Assembly (NCBI GenBank): GCA_024500155.1
Contig: CM044877.1
Coordinates: 28,552,501-28,616,500 of the forward strand
Source of the DNA: Chenopodium formosanum
Lineage: Eukaryota; Streptophyta; Magnoliopsida; Caryophyllales; Amaranthaceae
Length of the DNA stretch: 64,000 nucleotides
Direction: 5' to 3'
The notes under the pieces were generated by a model. The model did not search any database and was not told the origin of the DNA. It saw nothing but the letters and a program-made list of their open reading frames with translations. Position 1 is the first letter of the stretch. Each line of letters opens with the position of its first letter. The position numbers were made by a program, and so were the translations under genes. Of this stretch, positions 1 to 11,710 are shown piece after piece.

Positions 1-39
1 ACTAAAACTAGGGAAAGTGGAATCCAATTACATCAATAC

Positions 40-1889
40 TGTAACACCCCCGATTTACTAACTAATAAGAAATAAGAAATAAAGGAAAAATAGACAACCT
101 TTAAATAAAATTGCGGAAGCATACACCTAAATCGGAGGTATTACTGCCACACTTAACAACCTGTCAAGTGTTAAGGCTTACAAAAATCCCAATAATTACA
201 ACCTAATAAATCTAAGTGATCTATTTATACAACTTTACAAACTTGTTATAACAAACTAATCGAAACACTTGAGCTCCTTTAGCTACGACCACTTGATCAA
301 CCTGCTTAGAAAATCTTGACTGCTCACCATTAAGGACAAATTACAAAATAGATCGTCGCAGGGCCACCATGAGAAAAAGACATGGCCACAAACACAAGTA
401 GCAAAACAAAATAACACACACGTCAGCAAAAGCTAAGTAATCACCACAAATCAGAATATAGAGTATAATTGAATAATAGACCATACTAGCTCAATTAAAC
501 AATGTAGTTCGAAACTACATTGCACATTGTACTTTGAAAATAACCTTTAACAACTCAACCTCGAATAATAATACGAACCTTTACTCAACATATCCCATAA
601 GTGTGCCATGCTCATTGTTCTATACCTAGCCTTGGACATGGGTAATTCGAATAAAACCAACAAGTATAAAAACTTGAATACTCCCAATAACTAGAAAACA
701 CCTTGAACCAGACCACATACGGGTCAATTCCCACTGTAGGGGACCAAAAAAAAACAAAAAAAAACAAATAGTAAATATTGTACCTCATTCTTAACTCATG
801 ATCATTATCTCATTACCAACATGCCAAGAACTAAGTATATAACGCCGAGCCTCAAACCAAGAATATAATAATAATCTCAACCTTTGGATCTTATACATCG
901 ATCAAGTAATCTTTCACATGATAATAAATTCTCAATATTGGCACATGTTCCCAAATAACATAACAATTCGATTCATAATATCTCAACTCTTAAAACACAT
1001 ACTAATAACCCAAATATAATCATATCTCAACCTAACAATAATACTCTACATTAACAACCCTAATACCTTGATAAAACAATACTTCCTATAACAACAACAT
1101 TAAAACCCTACCAATAATTGTACAATCAATATATACAACAAAAATAAATAATACGATACTCAAATCTATTCAAATCATATAATACCATAATAATTAAACA
1201 TATATATAAAGAGTACAAATAAAAAATCATATCACACATAACAATACGAAAATACAAACATCCCAAAAATATAGTGTGATTACACATAATAAATAATACA
1301 ATCAAACATCTCCAAATTGATAAAGTGTGATTACCTTTCCGAGGAATACCAAAACAAAGAGACACAATTGCGAACAAAATATGAAATAAATACTCCAACA
1401 CTTCAAGTAGAATGACACACAAATTCCACAATGAGTGATGAGCAAAATAATTGAATCAAATAGTTGTACGCCACTCGAAACTCACGTCCAACAATTAATG
1501 AGTATATAAAAGGCTTGATGACACACAAATTCCACAATGAGTGATAAATCATGATGATAATCAATTAATCACTATAGCTTGAGGTATTGCTTGATAACAA
1601 AATCAAGATTATGAATGTTCAAAAGTGACGAGATGAGCAAGCACCAAAAAAAAAGAACAAAAGTGACGAGCAAACGGCAAAAGAATAAAAACAATTAAAA
1701 TAATAAGGGTTTATTAATATAAATAGGTGTTAATAAAAGAGTCTATTTAAACTATAAAGGGTTTTAAAACTTTCCGAACTCTAAAATAAAAAATATGAGA
1801 TTAGGAAAGTTATTTAATAAACAAAAATCTTTTTTTTTTTTTTTTTATAAAATATAATATATAAAATCATAAAATATCCGGGTATTACA
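40..1889 (-). repeat. LE1 3' LTR
   Basis: This 1850-bp LTR begins TG and ends CA on either strand and is nearly identical to 2320-4148. It contains no convincing gene. Short A-runs and TA-rich stretches differ in length between the two copies. A 29-nt phrase containing ACACAAATTCCACAATGAG occurs twice in each LTR, at about 1409 and 1522 here. Confidence 0.9.
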
Positions 1890-1925
1890 ATCTACCCTCC
1901 TTAAAACAAGTTTCGTCCTCGAAAC
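1890..1925 (-). other. LE1 polypurine tract and upstream hairpin
   Basis: On the sense (minus) strand the tract TTTTAAGGAGGGTAGAT directly precedes the LTR start TGTAATACCC. Just upstream is an inverted repeat, GTTTCG-AGGA-CGAAAC (1910-1925), able to form a 6-bp stem with a 4-nt loop. Two further PPT-plus-hairpin blocks follow inside the element at 1954-1990 and 2095-2133. Confidence 0.75.
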
Positions 1926-1953
1926 TTAAAATAGAAAATTTTTAGGGTAGTGC

Positions 1954-2133
1954 AATCTACCCTCCTTAAAACAAGTTTCGTCCTCGAAACTTAAAGTAGA
2001 AAAATAATTTGTAAATTTGAAAGAGAGTAAAACTAAACAAAACTTTTCTTTGTAAAATATATAGATAGAGTACTAAAATATTAGGGGTATTACATATTAT
2101 TCCCCTTAAAAAAAGGAGTTCGTCCCCGAACTC
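1954..2133 (-). repeat. Two extra PPT/LTR-start-like modules inside LE1
   Basis: The sense-strand order 'hairpin, purine tract, TGnAnTACCC' occurs three times. Beyond the working copy at the LTR border there is one ending in TGCACTACCC (hairpin 1975-1990, LTR-like start at 1953) and one ending in TGTAATACCCC (hairpin 2116-2133, LTR-like start at 2094). This suggests stepwise truncation or repeated use of alternative plus-strand priming sites. Confidence 0.65.
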
Positions 2134-2303
2134 AATCTAGTCACATAAAAAAGAACACATAATAAGCACAAGCATATAAAGAGAAACACTAATGAAACGG
2201 CTTAGCCTACGTAAATTTTAATCCTACTCTTAATTAACAGGTTCATTCCTAAACAAAACCATGTTGGGATATGAAGATCCCTGCGTAAATCCCACGATCT
2301 TTA

Positions 2304-2316
2304 GGCTCTGATACCA
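2304..2316 (-). other. LE1 primer-binding site (initiator-Met tRNA type)
   Basis: The minus strand reads TGGTATCAGAGCC, the standard plant initiator-Met PBS. It is separated from the LTR end at 2320 by three bases. It fixes the element's orientation and the right-hand LTR as the 5' LTR. Confidence 0.9.
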
Positions 2317-2319
2317 TTT

Positions 2320-4148
2320 TGTAACACCCCCGATTTACCAACTAATAATAAATAAGAAATAAAGGAAAAATAGACAACTTTTAAATAAAATTGCGGAAAC
2401 ATACACCTAAATCGAAGGTATTACCGCCACACTTAACAACCTGTCAAGTGTTAAGGCTTACAAAAATCCCAATAATTACAACCCAATAAATCTAAGTGAT
2501 CTATTTATACAACTTTACAAACTTGTTATAACAAACTAATCGAAACACTTGAGCTCCTTTAGCTAAAATCACTTGATCAACCTGCTTAGAAAATCTTTAC
2601 TGCTCACCATTAAGGACAAATTCCAAAATAGATCGTCGCAGGGCCACCATGAGAAAAAGACATGGCCACAAACACAAGTAGCAAAACAAAATAACACACA
2701 CGTCAGCAAAAGCTGAGTAATCACCACAAATCAGAATATAGGGTATAATTGAATAATAGACCATACTAGCTCAATTAAACAATGTAGTTCGAAACTATAT
2801 TACACATTGTACTCTGAAAATAACCTTTAACAACTCAACCTCGAATAATAATACGAACCTTTACTCAACATATCCCATAAGTGTGTCATGCTCACTGTTC
2901 TATACCTAGCCTTGGACATGGGTAATTCGAATAAAACCAACAAGTATAAAAACTTGAATACTCCCAATAACTAGAAAACACCTTGAACCATACCACATAC
3001 GGGTCAATTCCCACTGTAGGGGACCAAAAAAAAAAATAAATAGTAAAGATTGTACCTCATTCTTAACTCATGATCATTATCTCATTACCAACATGCCAAG
3101 TACTAAGGTATATAACGTCGAGCCTCAAACCAAGAATATAATAATAATAATCTCAACCTTTTGATCTCATACATCGATCAAGTAATCTTTCACATGATAA
3201 TAAATTCTCAATATTGGCACATGTTCCCAAATAACATAACAATTCGATTCATAATATCTGAACTCTTAAAACACATACTAATAACACAAATATAATCATA
3301 TCTCAACCTTACAATAATACTCTGCATTAACAACCCTAAAACCTTGATAAAACAATACTCCCTATGACAACAACATTAAAACCCTACAAATAATTGTACA
3401 ATCAATATATACAACAAAAATAAATAATACGATACTCAAATCTATTCAAATCATATAATACCATAATAATTAAACATATATATAAAGAGTACAAATATTA
3501 AATCATATCACACATAACAATACAAAAATACAAACATCTCAAAAATATAGTGTGATTACACATAATAAATAATTCAATCAATTATCTCCAAATTGATAAA
3601 GTGTAAATACCAAAACAATGAGACACAATTGAGAACGAAATATGAAATAAATACTCCAACACTTCAAGTAGAATGAAACACAAATTCCACAATGAGTGAT
3701 GAGCAAAATAATGGAATCAAATAGTTGTACGCCACTCGAAACTCACGTCCAACAATTAATGAGTATATAAAAGGCTTGATGACACACAAATTCCACAATG
3801 AGTGATAAATCATGATGATAATCAATTAATCACTATAGCTTGAGGTATTGCTTGATAATAAAATCAAGATTCTGAAAGTTTAAAAGTGACGAGATGAGCA
3901 AGCACCAAAAAAAAAAGAACAAAAGTGTCGAGCAAACGGCAAAAGAATAAAAACAATTAAAATAATAAGGGTTTATTAATATAAATAGGTGTTAATAAAA
4001 GAGTCTATTTAAACTATAAAGGTTTTAAAACTTTCCGAATTCTAAAATAAAAAATATGAGATTAGGAAAGTTATTTAATAAATAAAAATAACTTTTTTTT
4101 TTTATATAAAATATCATATATAAAATCATAAAATATCCGGGTATTACA
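2320..4148 (-). repeat. LE1 5' LTR
   Basis: This is the second 1.83-kb LTR, starting TGTAACACCC and ending GGTATTACA on the plus strand. It is nearly identical to 40-1889. It is followed at once by the AATAC target duplication (4149-4153). Confidence 0.9.
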
Positions 4149-4153
4149 AATAC

Positions 4154-6299
4154 ATTCAATAACATCATACAATTAGATGATAATGACCTTGATTAGGAAC
4201 AATCAACACATTTAACTCACTCTCGCGCATTTAAGCATGTTAATTATCCTACTAAACTAATTTACTCTCATGCAACTAGCCTAGCAAAGGTATGGAAGAA
4301 ATTAGGGCTTTCAACCAACTCACTTTCGCACAATCGATTGAAAGCACAATTAAGAACATAGAATTAATTAGCTGGAAAGATTCTAATACATAAAAGCATC
4401 ATCCATACACAATAATCAAGAAACAATTCCATACCAATCACAATCAATCATTCAATTTATTAACATAACCTTCATCAATTTCCCTAGAACAAAATCTAAA
4501 CTAACATAATGAAGAAAGACATGGAAAACAAGGTAAAATAAGAATAAAAACAAAATTAAACAAATAAACTAATTAATCTACTCAAATCAACAAACAAAAA
4601 GCAAAAACTAACAATTAAGCAAGAAATAAAGATGAGAGAAAGTTAGAAAATGCTCATTGAATAGATGAGAAGAAGTTCCACAAAGTTGCTTCTTCACCCT
4701 CTCAAAAACTCCATGGAAATCCAAGCTTTCTCTCTCTACACTACTCCTAAACTAACCCTAAGAGAGAGAAAAATATATGCTAAACTAATCTAATCTATCT
4801 AAAATTAAAATGTTGATTAAAATTTTTTTCAAAATAACCCCAAAGGGGGTATTTATAATACAAGTTAAATAAAAAAAATAAAATAAAAGAAAGAAACTAA
4901 AAAGAAATAAAACTAAATAAAAAAAATAAAATAACTAAACTAAAAACCAATAAAAACAAAACTTACAATAAAATAAAATAAAAGAAAATTAAAATGGGAA
5001 AAGAAACCCCCAAAACCCACTAAATTCCCCCCAAACACGAAACATCAGACTCCCAATTTCCCCTTCTCCCTTTCGAATTTTGGCTGCTCCAAACTTTCAT
5101 CACCAGCAAAAAAAAATCATCATAATCACCACCGTAAATCAACATCATCATCATCTATCGTGGCCGTCCAATTTTCATTAAAAATCACATGAAAAGCTCG
5201 TGATTGACTCACTATTGCGCGCCCGCACAGAAGACGCGCACAGGTCGCGCAAAGCTTCTGCCTCGACTCTGATTTTGGACCCCAATTTGCGCGCTTTCTG
5301 ACAGGGCTGCGCGGCCGCGGTGGAGGCTTGAGATGGTGAGTTTGGGTGTTGTGAGTTGCGCGGCTATTAGGTGAGTAATTTGGTGGTGATTTGGGTGGTT
5401 GATTGTGGGTGAAGGGCTGGTGGTTTAATTGGTGTTGCGGGGGTTGAATTGAGTTGGTAATTGCTGGCGGTTTGGTGGCGAAATTGGAGGTGACGGTGGA
5501 ACAGAGGGTGTGAAATGGTGATTAATTGGTTTTTGATTTGATGCTGCGGGTCAGTGAGAAGAGGAGAGGGAAATCACGGAAGTTGCGTGGTTCAGGTGGT
5601 GGTTCGCAAGTGGTTGCGTGAGGTGGTTGTTGTGGGCGTTGTTGTGTTGTGATAGGTGGTGAGTGAAGGTGAGATTGGTGGTAGTTTTGTGAGTGTGTGA
5701 CAGTGCTGTGTTGTGCTGAGATTGGTGGGAGTGCGTGGCAGGTGGTTGGAGGTTGTGAATTGAGGTTGGTGGTTGCATGGTTGTGGAGGCTGGTGGTGAT
5801 TTTGGTGGCTGGTGGAAAGTGCGGTTTATGTGTGGTGGTTTATGGTGGTTTTGGCGGTGGACCTCGGACCTTGAACCCGATCGACCACGGACCCGAAAAC
5901 ACCTACAACCAAAAACAACACGAGGGGAATTTTAAAAGATAAAATAAAATAAAATAAAATAAGATAAATAAAGTAAAATAAAATAAGATAAATAAAGTAA
6001 AATAAAATGCTAAAACTAAAGAAATAATAATATAAAATGAAATAAAATAAAATAAAATAAAACAAACTAGAAACTAAAAGAAAATAAAATAAATAAAAAG
6101 AGAGAAGCGGGAAATTATTACCTAAAACTACAAAAATAAACTAAAAACTAATAAAAACTACTAATATACTCAAAATAAAGATAAAAGACGAGAATAAGCA
6201 AATAAAATAAATAAAGAACAAAATGGGCTAAATTATTGTAAAATAAGCCGGAAAGCGACTTAATAAACACCCTAAAAGTGACATAAAAGTCACTTATCA
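4154..6299 (-). repeat. G-prime: LTR of the G family, interrupted by LE1
   Basis: The segment shares architecture and phrases with the LTR at 48134-50562. Both have a TATA-like GGTATTTATA (4849 region), an A-rich block, a CATCATC segment, a long G/T-rich tract (5340-5870), an AAAAT-rich tract (5940-6110) and the terminal GTGACATAAAnGTCACTnATCA. On the minus strand it starts TGATAAGTGACTTTTATGTCAC. No PPT follows at 6300; the next sequence is an E-family LTR fragment, so this is a solo or truncated LTR. LE1 probably inserted into it, making bases 1-34 its distal part. No gene is supported; open frames in the G/T tract are low-complexity. Confidence 0.7.
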
Positions 6300-6747
6300 C
6301 ACGCTGCCACTTGGTGGCTGCCAACATGGCTCTTGCAACTTGGCGGCTGCCAACGTGGGTGCCACATAGGGCTGCCACGTGTACTGCCACATGGCGTGGT
6401 GCCATGTGCGCTGCCATGTGACACACTCCTATTTGGTGTGTTTCCCTAGCCTTTCGCGTGGCCAGGGTTTTACTTGTTACTTGAAGCATTTTCTTGTCTC
6501 GCCAAATCCTAAATTTTTGCTCGATATTTGAGATTTGGTTATGATGCTCGGTTTTGACGCTCCAAGCTCGAATTTCCGACGTCTGAATATTAATTACTCG
6601 TTCGACTAATTAATTACTTACGAATTAATTCGTCGCTTCGGCTGGTTAGTTTCTTGGGTGTTACTAGAAGGGTTCGGTCAAGATTAAGCTATAATATTAA
6701 TTATGCATTAATATTCATGATCCAAATCGGCCTCCACCCAGGCATGA
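6300..6747 (-). repeat. E-family LTR fragment
   Basis: The sequence closely follows 12345-12760, including the GCTGCCACGTGG-type repeats, the TTGACGCTCCAAGCTCGAATTT phrase region and the CCACCCAGGCAT end. It starts in mid-LTR where G-prime ends and stops at 6747, before the true LTR terminus. It is a broken copy, split by G-prime and then truncated. Confidence 0.75.
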
Positions 6748-7577
6748 AATGAGGAGAATACGAACCGTAGACCATATGGGGTACGTATGGTGCATTCTCA
6801 ATCATCTGAGGGCAAGAATTAACAGTATTACTGCTTGTACGGCTCTAATGCAAGGATTGAGTATTCCTTGCAGATGTATTTTTGAAGTTGTTTGGAAAGC
6901 TCGAAGTAAAGGTTGACTCAGACGACTGCTGGTTCCGATTTCACTCGATGACATGTTGAGCGTCGGTGTAAGTCTTCTTACTACCATCCGGCTCAACAGC
7001 ACGAATGACCTTCCTTGTACCCGTCTGGGGAAGAAGGATCTTTGTCCAGTTAATGGCAGGCGTAGTCTTCTCCTTGGGAGGTGGAGTAGGCTACTTGTCT
7101 CTTACTGGCTTCTTTCTTGTAGTTCGAGGAGAGTTTTTGGCCAGCTGACCCTTACTAGAGCAAGCTGTTTTGTTTTCAATCAGTTCCTTGATTTCACCCT
7201 TGAAACTTGTCATGAATTTCATGAGCTCGTCCTTGGTGATTGGAGGCTTATCTCTGGCTGACTGGGTTTCCCCTTCCAGCTTATCAGGGGCCCTGCTGAT
7301 ACCCGCCTGGCTATCGCCTCGTTCTAGAGTATCTCTAGGACGGAGGTACCTAGAATGAATGATCCATCTTTGGCCACATATGTTTCGACCTGAGGATCAT
7401 CATCCTCCTTGTCCGTAAAGACCTCCGGCTGATGACCCTTGGAGTTAGGAGGCGGTAGAAACTCTTGAACCATCTTTGAGGTATTCTCCCCATAGACGAT
7501 GCCAAATGTTTTGGGTGTTTTTGTCCCTCGGGAGAGTTACAGCTCAGAGAATGATCTGAATGCGCCTGTACCTGCAA
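6748..7577 (-). pseudogene. Gag-like Ty3/gypsy fragment, inverted relative to the next pol remnant
   Basis: Minus-strand translation gives interrupted pieces that look like a Tat-type gag: a proline-rich stretch (EFLPPPN), an acidic segment followed by VETYVAKDGSFILGTS, and a helical ELMKFMTSFKGEIKELIE segment. No frame is open throughout. The adjacent pol remnant (7582 onward) reads on the plus strand, so the two are either different elements or an inversion with its junction near 7578. Assignment as gag rests on composition and recollected family style, not on a diagnostic motif. Confidence 0.4.
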
Positions 7578-7581
7578 AATA

Positions 7582-10500
7582 ATGGGACTTCAGGTTGTTA
7601 GAGCTCCGCCTCTACCAATCAAGTTAGAACGTGTAGGAGAATGTGAAAAAGTTGCGGAAAGTAGGGTATATGTGATCAATGGAGGACCAGTGCATGGTGG
7701 AACTATGAATAGAGCATGGGCTGACTTCCGAGCAACGATCCACCAAATAAATTACAATGAGAAGCGCAAGTGGCCGCCACTTCCTCCACAGCCACGAGCT
7801 ACGTTTGATGAGTATGACTAGGAAGGCATAATTTACCCCCTTGACGACCCTTTGGTGGTGACAATGAGAATTGCAAATTGGTAGGTAGACAGAATGGTGG
7901 TAGCTCAGCAACCATCATATACATTAGTTCATTGAAAGAGCTAAAGCCGAATAGGAAAGACCTAAAACGGGTGAGTTATGAAGTCACCGAGTTCAATGGG
8001 TCGTTGTACGGACTGATCACTGAGGGCATAATTGAGCTCTCTACTCAAGTGGGAGAGAGGTCAAGACGACGTGACATTCGAGTAGAATTCTTGGTAATAG
8101 ACTCCCTATCACCATACGATGTGAGTATGGGAAAACCGCTCATTTATAAATAGGCGGGGTGTTATTCACCTGTCACCTTGCCATGGCATAGACAAGCAAT
8201 GACACACGATCTGCAAAGCTCATGGGAAGCCAAAAGACAGCCCAACAGTGCTATATCACAGCTTTGAAGCAGCTTGCTAGGACCATGCAACAAACAAGTC
8301 TCGAGCTAAGGTACAATGGGCAGGTCAAAAGGAAATCAATGAAAAGATAGTGGGAGGAGTATCACACAGAAAAAGATAATCACAAATTAGCAATGGAAAA
8401 CTTTGAGTCTGCAAAAGAAGAGGAAGCTAGGCCACTGCCCAGCAGGGATCATATAACTGTTAGGCTCCTTGAGGGTGACAACTCTCAAACAATGAAAATT
8501 GGGAAAGATATTGGCCCTGTAGTAGGAGTCCACCTCATAGAGCTACTAAAGGTGGATAAGGACTTTTTTGCATTTTTAGCAGATGAGATTCAAGGAATTG
8601 ATCCCACAGTTATGGTACACAGGCTTAATGTGAAAGAGGACATCAAGCCAGTTAGGAAGAAAAAACGAAGTTTCTCCGCGGAGAAAAATTAGGAAGTCCA
8701 GGAAGAGGTGGACAAGAACCTAAAGGTTGGAATCATAAAGCCTTTTGATTATCCAGAGTGGTTGGCTAACGTGGTCATGTTAAAGAAGGCAAATAACCAA
8801 TAGAGGATGTACGTTGATTTCACAGATCTCAACAAAGCATGTCAATAAGACTACTTCCCGCTTGCGCGGATAGACCAGCAGGTAGACTCTAACATCGGCC
8901 ATACCTTATTAAGCTTCATGGATTCCTTCTCAAGGTATCATCAGATCAGCCTGCACAAGCCAAATAGGCAGAAGACAACATTTGTCAATGAAGGGGGAGT
9001 GTATAATTACATAGCTATGCCCTTCGGGCTGAAGAATGCAGGAGCTACTTTCAAAAGACAATGAAAAAAGTTTTCATGCATCAAAAAGGGAGAACTGTTG
9101 AAGTATACGTAAACGATTCAATTTTCAAGAGTGTCACGCAGGCGGGGCACATTATGGACCTAGAGGAAATATTTGCCACGCTAAATAAGTATAATATAAA
9201 GCTCAGCCCAAAGAAATGTGTTTTTGGGTTGAGCTTTAGGAAAATCCTTGGTTTCATGGTCAGTGAAAGAGGAATCGACGCCAACCCGGAGAAAGTGGAG
9301 GTAGTCTTAAGCTCCCAGAGCCAAGTTGCCATAAAGACATCATGTGGCTGACAGGAAGAATTGTAGCACTGACTCAATTCATCAGCAAATCAGCCGAAAA
9401 AGCCCTACCATTCTATCAACTGCTGAAAGGGTACGAAGAGTTTAAGTGAGGTGCAACAGAGAAAGAAGCTTTCGATGGGATCAAGTAGTACCTGACCAAG
9501 CTCCCGACCATGATTAGCCTGGAGCTGAGCAAAAAGCTATAGCTTTATATCTCCATCTTAGTACAAACAATCGCGTTAGTCCTCCTGGCTGAGAGGAAAA
9601 CAATAGAAACCAATAAACTTTGTAAGCCACGTGCTGACAGAGGCTGAGCAAGGATACCTATTAGTGGAAAAGCTTGCCTTCGTAGTGGTGACAACAACAA
9701 GAAAGATGAAACCTTATTTTGATGCACACATTTCAAATCCTCACAAATAATCACCCGCTGGAAAAAGCCCTGTAGAAAATGGACACCTCAGGCAGGCTCT
9801 TGAAGTGGGAGATAGAGCTCTCTGAATATGAGTTCGAGGTCAAGCCTAGGGGACGCTATAAAAGCTCAAGCCCTAGTATACTTCATAGTAGAAGCCTCTT
9901 ATGAAGAAAAAGAAAATGAAATTAAAATTTCGAAAGTGCTAGTGGATAGATCTTTAGCTCAAACAAGAAGCGGAGTATGGATAATAATAACATCGCTGGA
10001 AGGAAATGTATTTGAATATGCCATTAAGTTAAAATTCTAGGCATCAAATAACAAATCATAGTGTGAAGCAACCCTAGCAGGCCTGAGAATGAGTATAGCA
10101 GCAGGAAAAGTGCACTTGTAGACTGACTCTCAGCAGGTAGCCACCCAGCTGAGGGGCGAGTATGAGGCTAGAGAGCCTACAATGCTAAAGTATACAACCA
10201 AAGTGAAAGAGATAGATTCCCAGCTAATACATTTTTAGGTAGACTTGGTCCCCAAAACAGAAAACTCCCAAGCCGATGAATTATCAAAGAAAGCTATTTC
10301 CACCATGCAAAGCGTCACAAGAACAGTCATGGTGGAATTCTTAGAAGAAAGCAACATCGCAGAGAACAAGCAAGTGAATTTCACTGGGCAGTAGCGAGCA
10401 TGGTTCACAGACATACTAACCTACAAGGTGCATGGCTCGCTGCTGGATGACGAAGCACAAGCTAAGAAATTCAACGTGGTGATGATTGGAAAGATTAATA

Positions 10501-11610
10501 AAAAAGGGTTCTTTAAACCACTGCTAAGGTGTACTCCGAAAGGGGAGCAGGAGAAGATCATAAGAAAAGGCACGCTAAGAAATTTGTGCTAACCACATTG
10601 GTGGAAAAGAATTGGGGGTGGAAGTGATTAAAAGGGGAGCATACTAGCCAACTCTAACGCAGGACGCCTTAGCATACGTAAAAAAGTGCGAAAAGTGCTA
10701 AAAGTATGCCCTAGTAAAAAACCAGCCAGTAAACGATCTAACTCCAATTTTCAGCCCGATCCCGTTTGTCTAGTGGGGAATATACTATTAGGAACCTTTA
10801 CCACTGGGTCAGCGGGAAAGAAGTATCTTATTGTGGAAATAGACTATTTCACTAAGTGGATTAAGGCTAAGCCTACCAATTAGTATATAAAGGCAATCTA
10901 AGTGAGAACGTTCAATAAAAGAACATCATAACAAGATTCGGGGTGCCACATTGCATAGTCTTTGATCGTGGATACCAGTTTGACATTTGACACCATTAAA
11001 GATTAATTGGAGGAATTGGGTACCAAGTATGCAAGTGCCCTAGTCAGCCACCCGCAGAGCAACGACTAGGCAGAAGCAGCAAACAATCCTAACAGCCCTG
11101 CAAAGGAAGTTGGCAGAACATAAAGGCTTCTGGGCTGATCTAGTCCTAGAGGTATTATGGGAAAACATAACAACAAGGTAGGAGTCTACTGGTAAAAGTC
11201 CTTTTCACCCTAGCTTGTGGGGCAGATGCAGTAGTTCTAGTGGAAGTGCAAATCTCCAGCCTGAGACTCCAGCACTATAAGCAGAAAGGAAATGAGAAGT
11301 GCATGCTGGAAGAGCTGGACCTTCTGCCAGAGATGCGGTTAAAAGTAGCTCTTAAGCTAGCAGCCTAGAAAAGCAGGCTCTCAAAGGCTTTCAACAAGAG
11401 AGTTAAACACCGAGAATTGCTACCTAAAGACCTAGTCCTCAGAAGGACAACAACACTGGGGGAGAGGAAACCAGCACAGAAAGCTATTAGTCAACTGGGA
11501 AAGCCTAATCACAATCCACAAGCAAGTAGGACCAAGAACTTTCATCCTCCTAGATCAAGAAGGTCAGGTCTTGAGGAATAGTTTTAATGTAGACGTGTTA
11601 AAGAAGTAAT
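7582..11610 (+). pseudogene. Decayed Ty3/gypsy (Tat-like) pro-pol
   Basis: Plus-strand translation gives the Ty3/gypsy order in many pieces. A pre-protease block (INGGPVHGG, 7675-7700) leads to a protease-end block (VEFLVIDSLSPYDVSMGKP, 8080-8140). RT pieces follow: DPTVMVHRLNV, PEWLANVV, MYVDF, LLSFMDSFSRYHQI and YIAMPFGLKNAGATF (8600-9060), then LSPKKCVFG (9207). RNase H remains cover about 9480-10300 and the integrase core has YLIVEIDYFTKWIKAKP (10825). The end, near 11610, resembles the usual C-terminus (NSFNVDVLKK). There are many stops, often TAG or TAA where CAG or CAA is expected, plus frameshifts. The RT catalytic YVDD region is damaged. No LTRs can be assigned. The 100 bp to 11710 carry no gene. 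Confidence 0.8.
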
Positions 11611-11710
11611 TTATTTAAAAGGTAAATGACTAAGTAGAAATAAAAACAACTTTGCTTAAATTATGCAGACATCTCGTTTAGTTTATGTTATGTGAATCAC
11701 GACAATTTAG

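Larger units (their letters stand above)
40..4148 (-). mobile_element. LE1: complete non-autonomous LTR retrotransposon with a 430-bp interior
   Basis: Two direct repeats of about 1.85 kb flank only 430 bp. The element reads on the minus strand: the LTR starts TGTAATACCC and ends GGGTGTTACA. A primer-binding site matching initiator-Met tRNA lies beside the right LTR and a polypurine tract beside the left one. A perfect 5-bp target duplication, AATAC, lies at 35-39 and 4149-4153. I see no gag or pol; the only open frames are short and have no recognisable domain. It must use proteins of an autonomous relative. The PPT context (TCGAGGACGA followed by a purine tract and TGTAATACCC) is of a kind known in plant Ty3/gypsy elements, so a gypsy origin is inferred. 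The two LTRs are very similar, differing by scattered substitutions and small indels, so insertion was fairly recent. Confidence 0.9.

Noticed and set aside
1126..1431. 101-codon minus-strand frame in the LE1 LTR
   Set aside because: AT-rich, hydrophobic by composition, and not maintained in the other LTR copy.
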